NCBI GenBank assembly: GCA_934316845.1 | Contig: CAKRDZ010000029.1 | Coordinates: 1-39,042 of the forward strand | Length of the DNA: 39,042 bases | DNA from: an uncultured Eubacterium sp. | GTDB taxonomy: Bacteria; Bacillota; Clostridia; Lachnospirales; Lachnospiraceae | Reading direction: 5' to 3' | In this document: piece after piece, positions 38,961 to 39,042 of the stretch | Numbering within the stretch: the stretch's first letter is position 1 | Layout: every line of letters begins with the position of its first letter | Program-made: the position numbers and the translations under genes | The notes under the pieces: model-generated | The model's database searches: none | What the model was told of the DNA's origin: nothing | Seen by the model: only the letters and a program-made list of their open reading frames with translations

Positions 38961-39042
38961 ACCCCTTTGAGTTTCCCCATTTTTCAAACCGCTATCACTT
39001 GAAACCCAATCCAGCAAAGCATTCAGCCAGTGTCAGTTGTTG
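38961..39042. other. Unassigned sequence at the window edge
   Basis: The final stretch no longer follows the acetyltransferase remnant. On the minus strand it can be read as an open frame with a motif like ALLDWVSSDSG, which may belong to a gene or element beyond the window, but this is too short to name. Confidence 0.25.

Noticed and set aside
38961..39042. Transposase start on the minus strand
   Set aside because: Fewer than 30 codons are available and no transposase motif is visible.

Overview
The window looks like chromosomal DNA from a low-to-moderate GC Gram-positive Clostridia, most likely a gut Lachnospiraceae. The reasons are strong GGAGG-type ribosome binding sites, TTGACA/TATAAT promoters with 17-bp spacers, many ATGA-type gene overlaps, and families typical of that group: Rpn nuclease, AAA/DUF4143 ATPase, cysteine-rich KTR protein, orphan AbiEi antitoxin and a short zinc-hook SbcC. 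I see no rRNA or tRNA genes, no CRISPR array and no intact insertion sequence. Family names come from reading motifs, not from searches.

Layout. (1) 1-2160 is a graveyard: a truncated RhuM-like gene, debris, a membrane-anchored C39-like cysteine peptidase and an HTH gene with deletions. (2) 2206-7204 is a run of plus-strand genes headed by a TetR regulator with a palindromic operator: DUF1697 remnant, alpha/beta hydrolase, DUF2975-like membrane protein, SAM methyltransferase, isoprenylcysteine-type membrane methyltransferase, a small membrane protein and an acyltransferase. (3) 7227-9071 holds toxin-antitoxin or phage-like genes: a small HTH protein coupled to a KilA-N protein, and an AbiEi antitoxin whose toxin is reduced to six codons. 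(4) 9103-14092 mixes regulators and small enzymes: an internally deleted methyltransferase, TetR plus DUF998, an FMN oxidoreductase, a PAP2 phosphatase, an XRE-membrane protein, and a flavodoxin coupled to a Vat/CatB-type acetyltransferase. (5) 14095-17807 has a PHP phosphoesterase, a DUF4352 protein, a Ser/Thr kinase divergent from a helix-turn-helix partner, and a membrane protein.

(6) 17822-25385 carries an unknown 328-residue protein, an Rpn nuclease, a Lon-type AAA ATPase without the protease domain, and sbcD-sbcC. The last three genes are tightly packed and look like a DNA-repair or nuclease operon. (7) 25394-32984 has an SLC13-type permease, a highly palindromic intergenic element, a BMP-family binding lipoprotein coupled to a chemoreceptor, an EamA transporter, an AAA/DUF4143 ATPase preceded by repeats of about 33-bp period, and a DUF2798 protein. 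(8) 33090-36233 has a CLC antiporter (possibly fluoride-type) and an ECF sigma factor with its putative anti-sigma partner, closed by a good terminator. (9) 36315-39042 holds a seven-copy 64-bp tandem repeat followed by eroded genes (GNAT stub, KTR fragment, chloramphenicol acetyltransferase remnant) around a second TetR gene with a palindromic operator.

The most notable signals are two distant promoters with nearly identical paired operators (12802-12852 and 17326-17378), implying one unlinked repressor for a small regulon; the nested palindromic element at 26608-26802; the protease-less Lon-type ATPase next to SbcCD; the lipoprotein-chemoreceptor pair; and the many partly deleted resistance and toxin-antitoxin genes at both ends.
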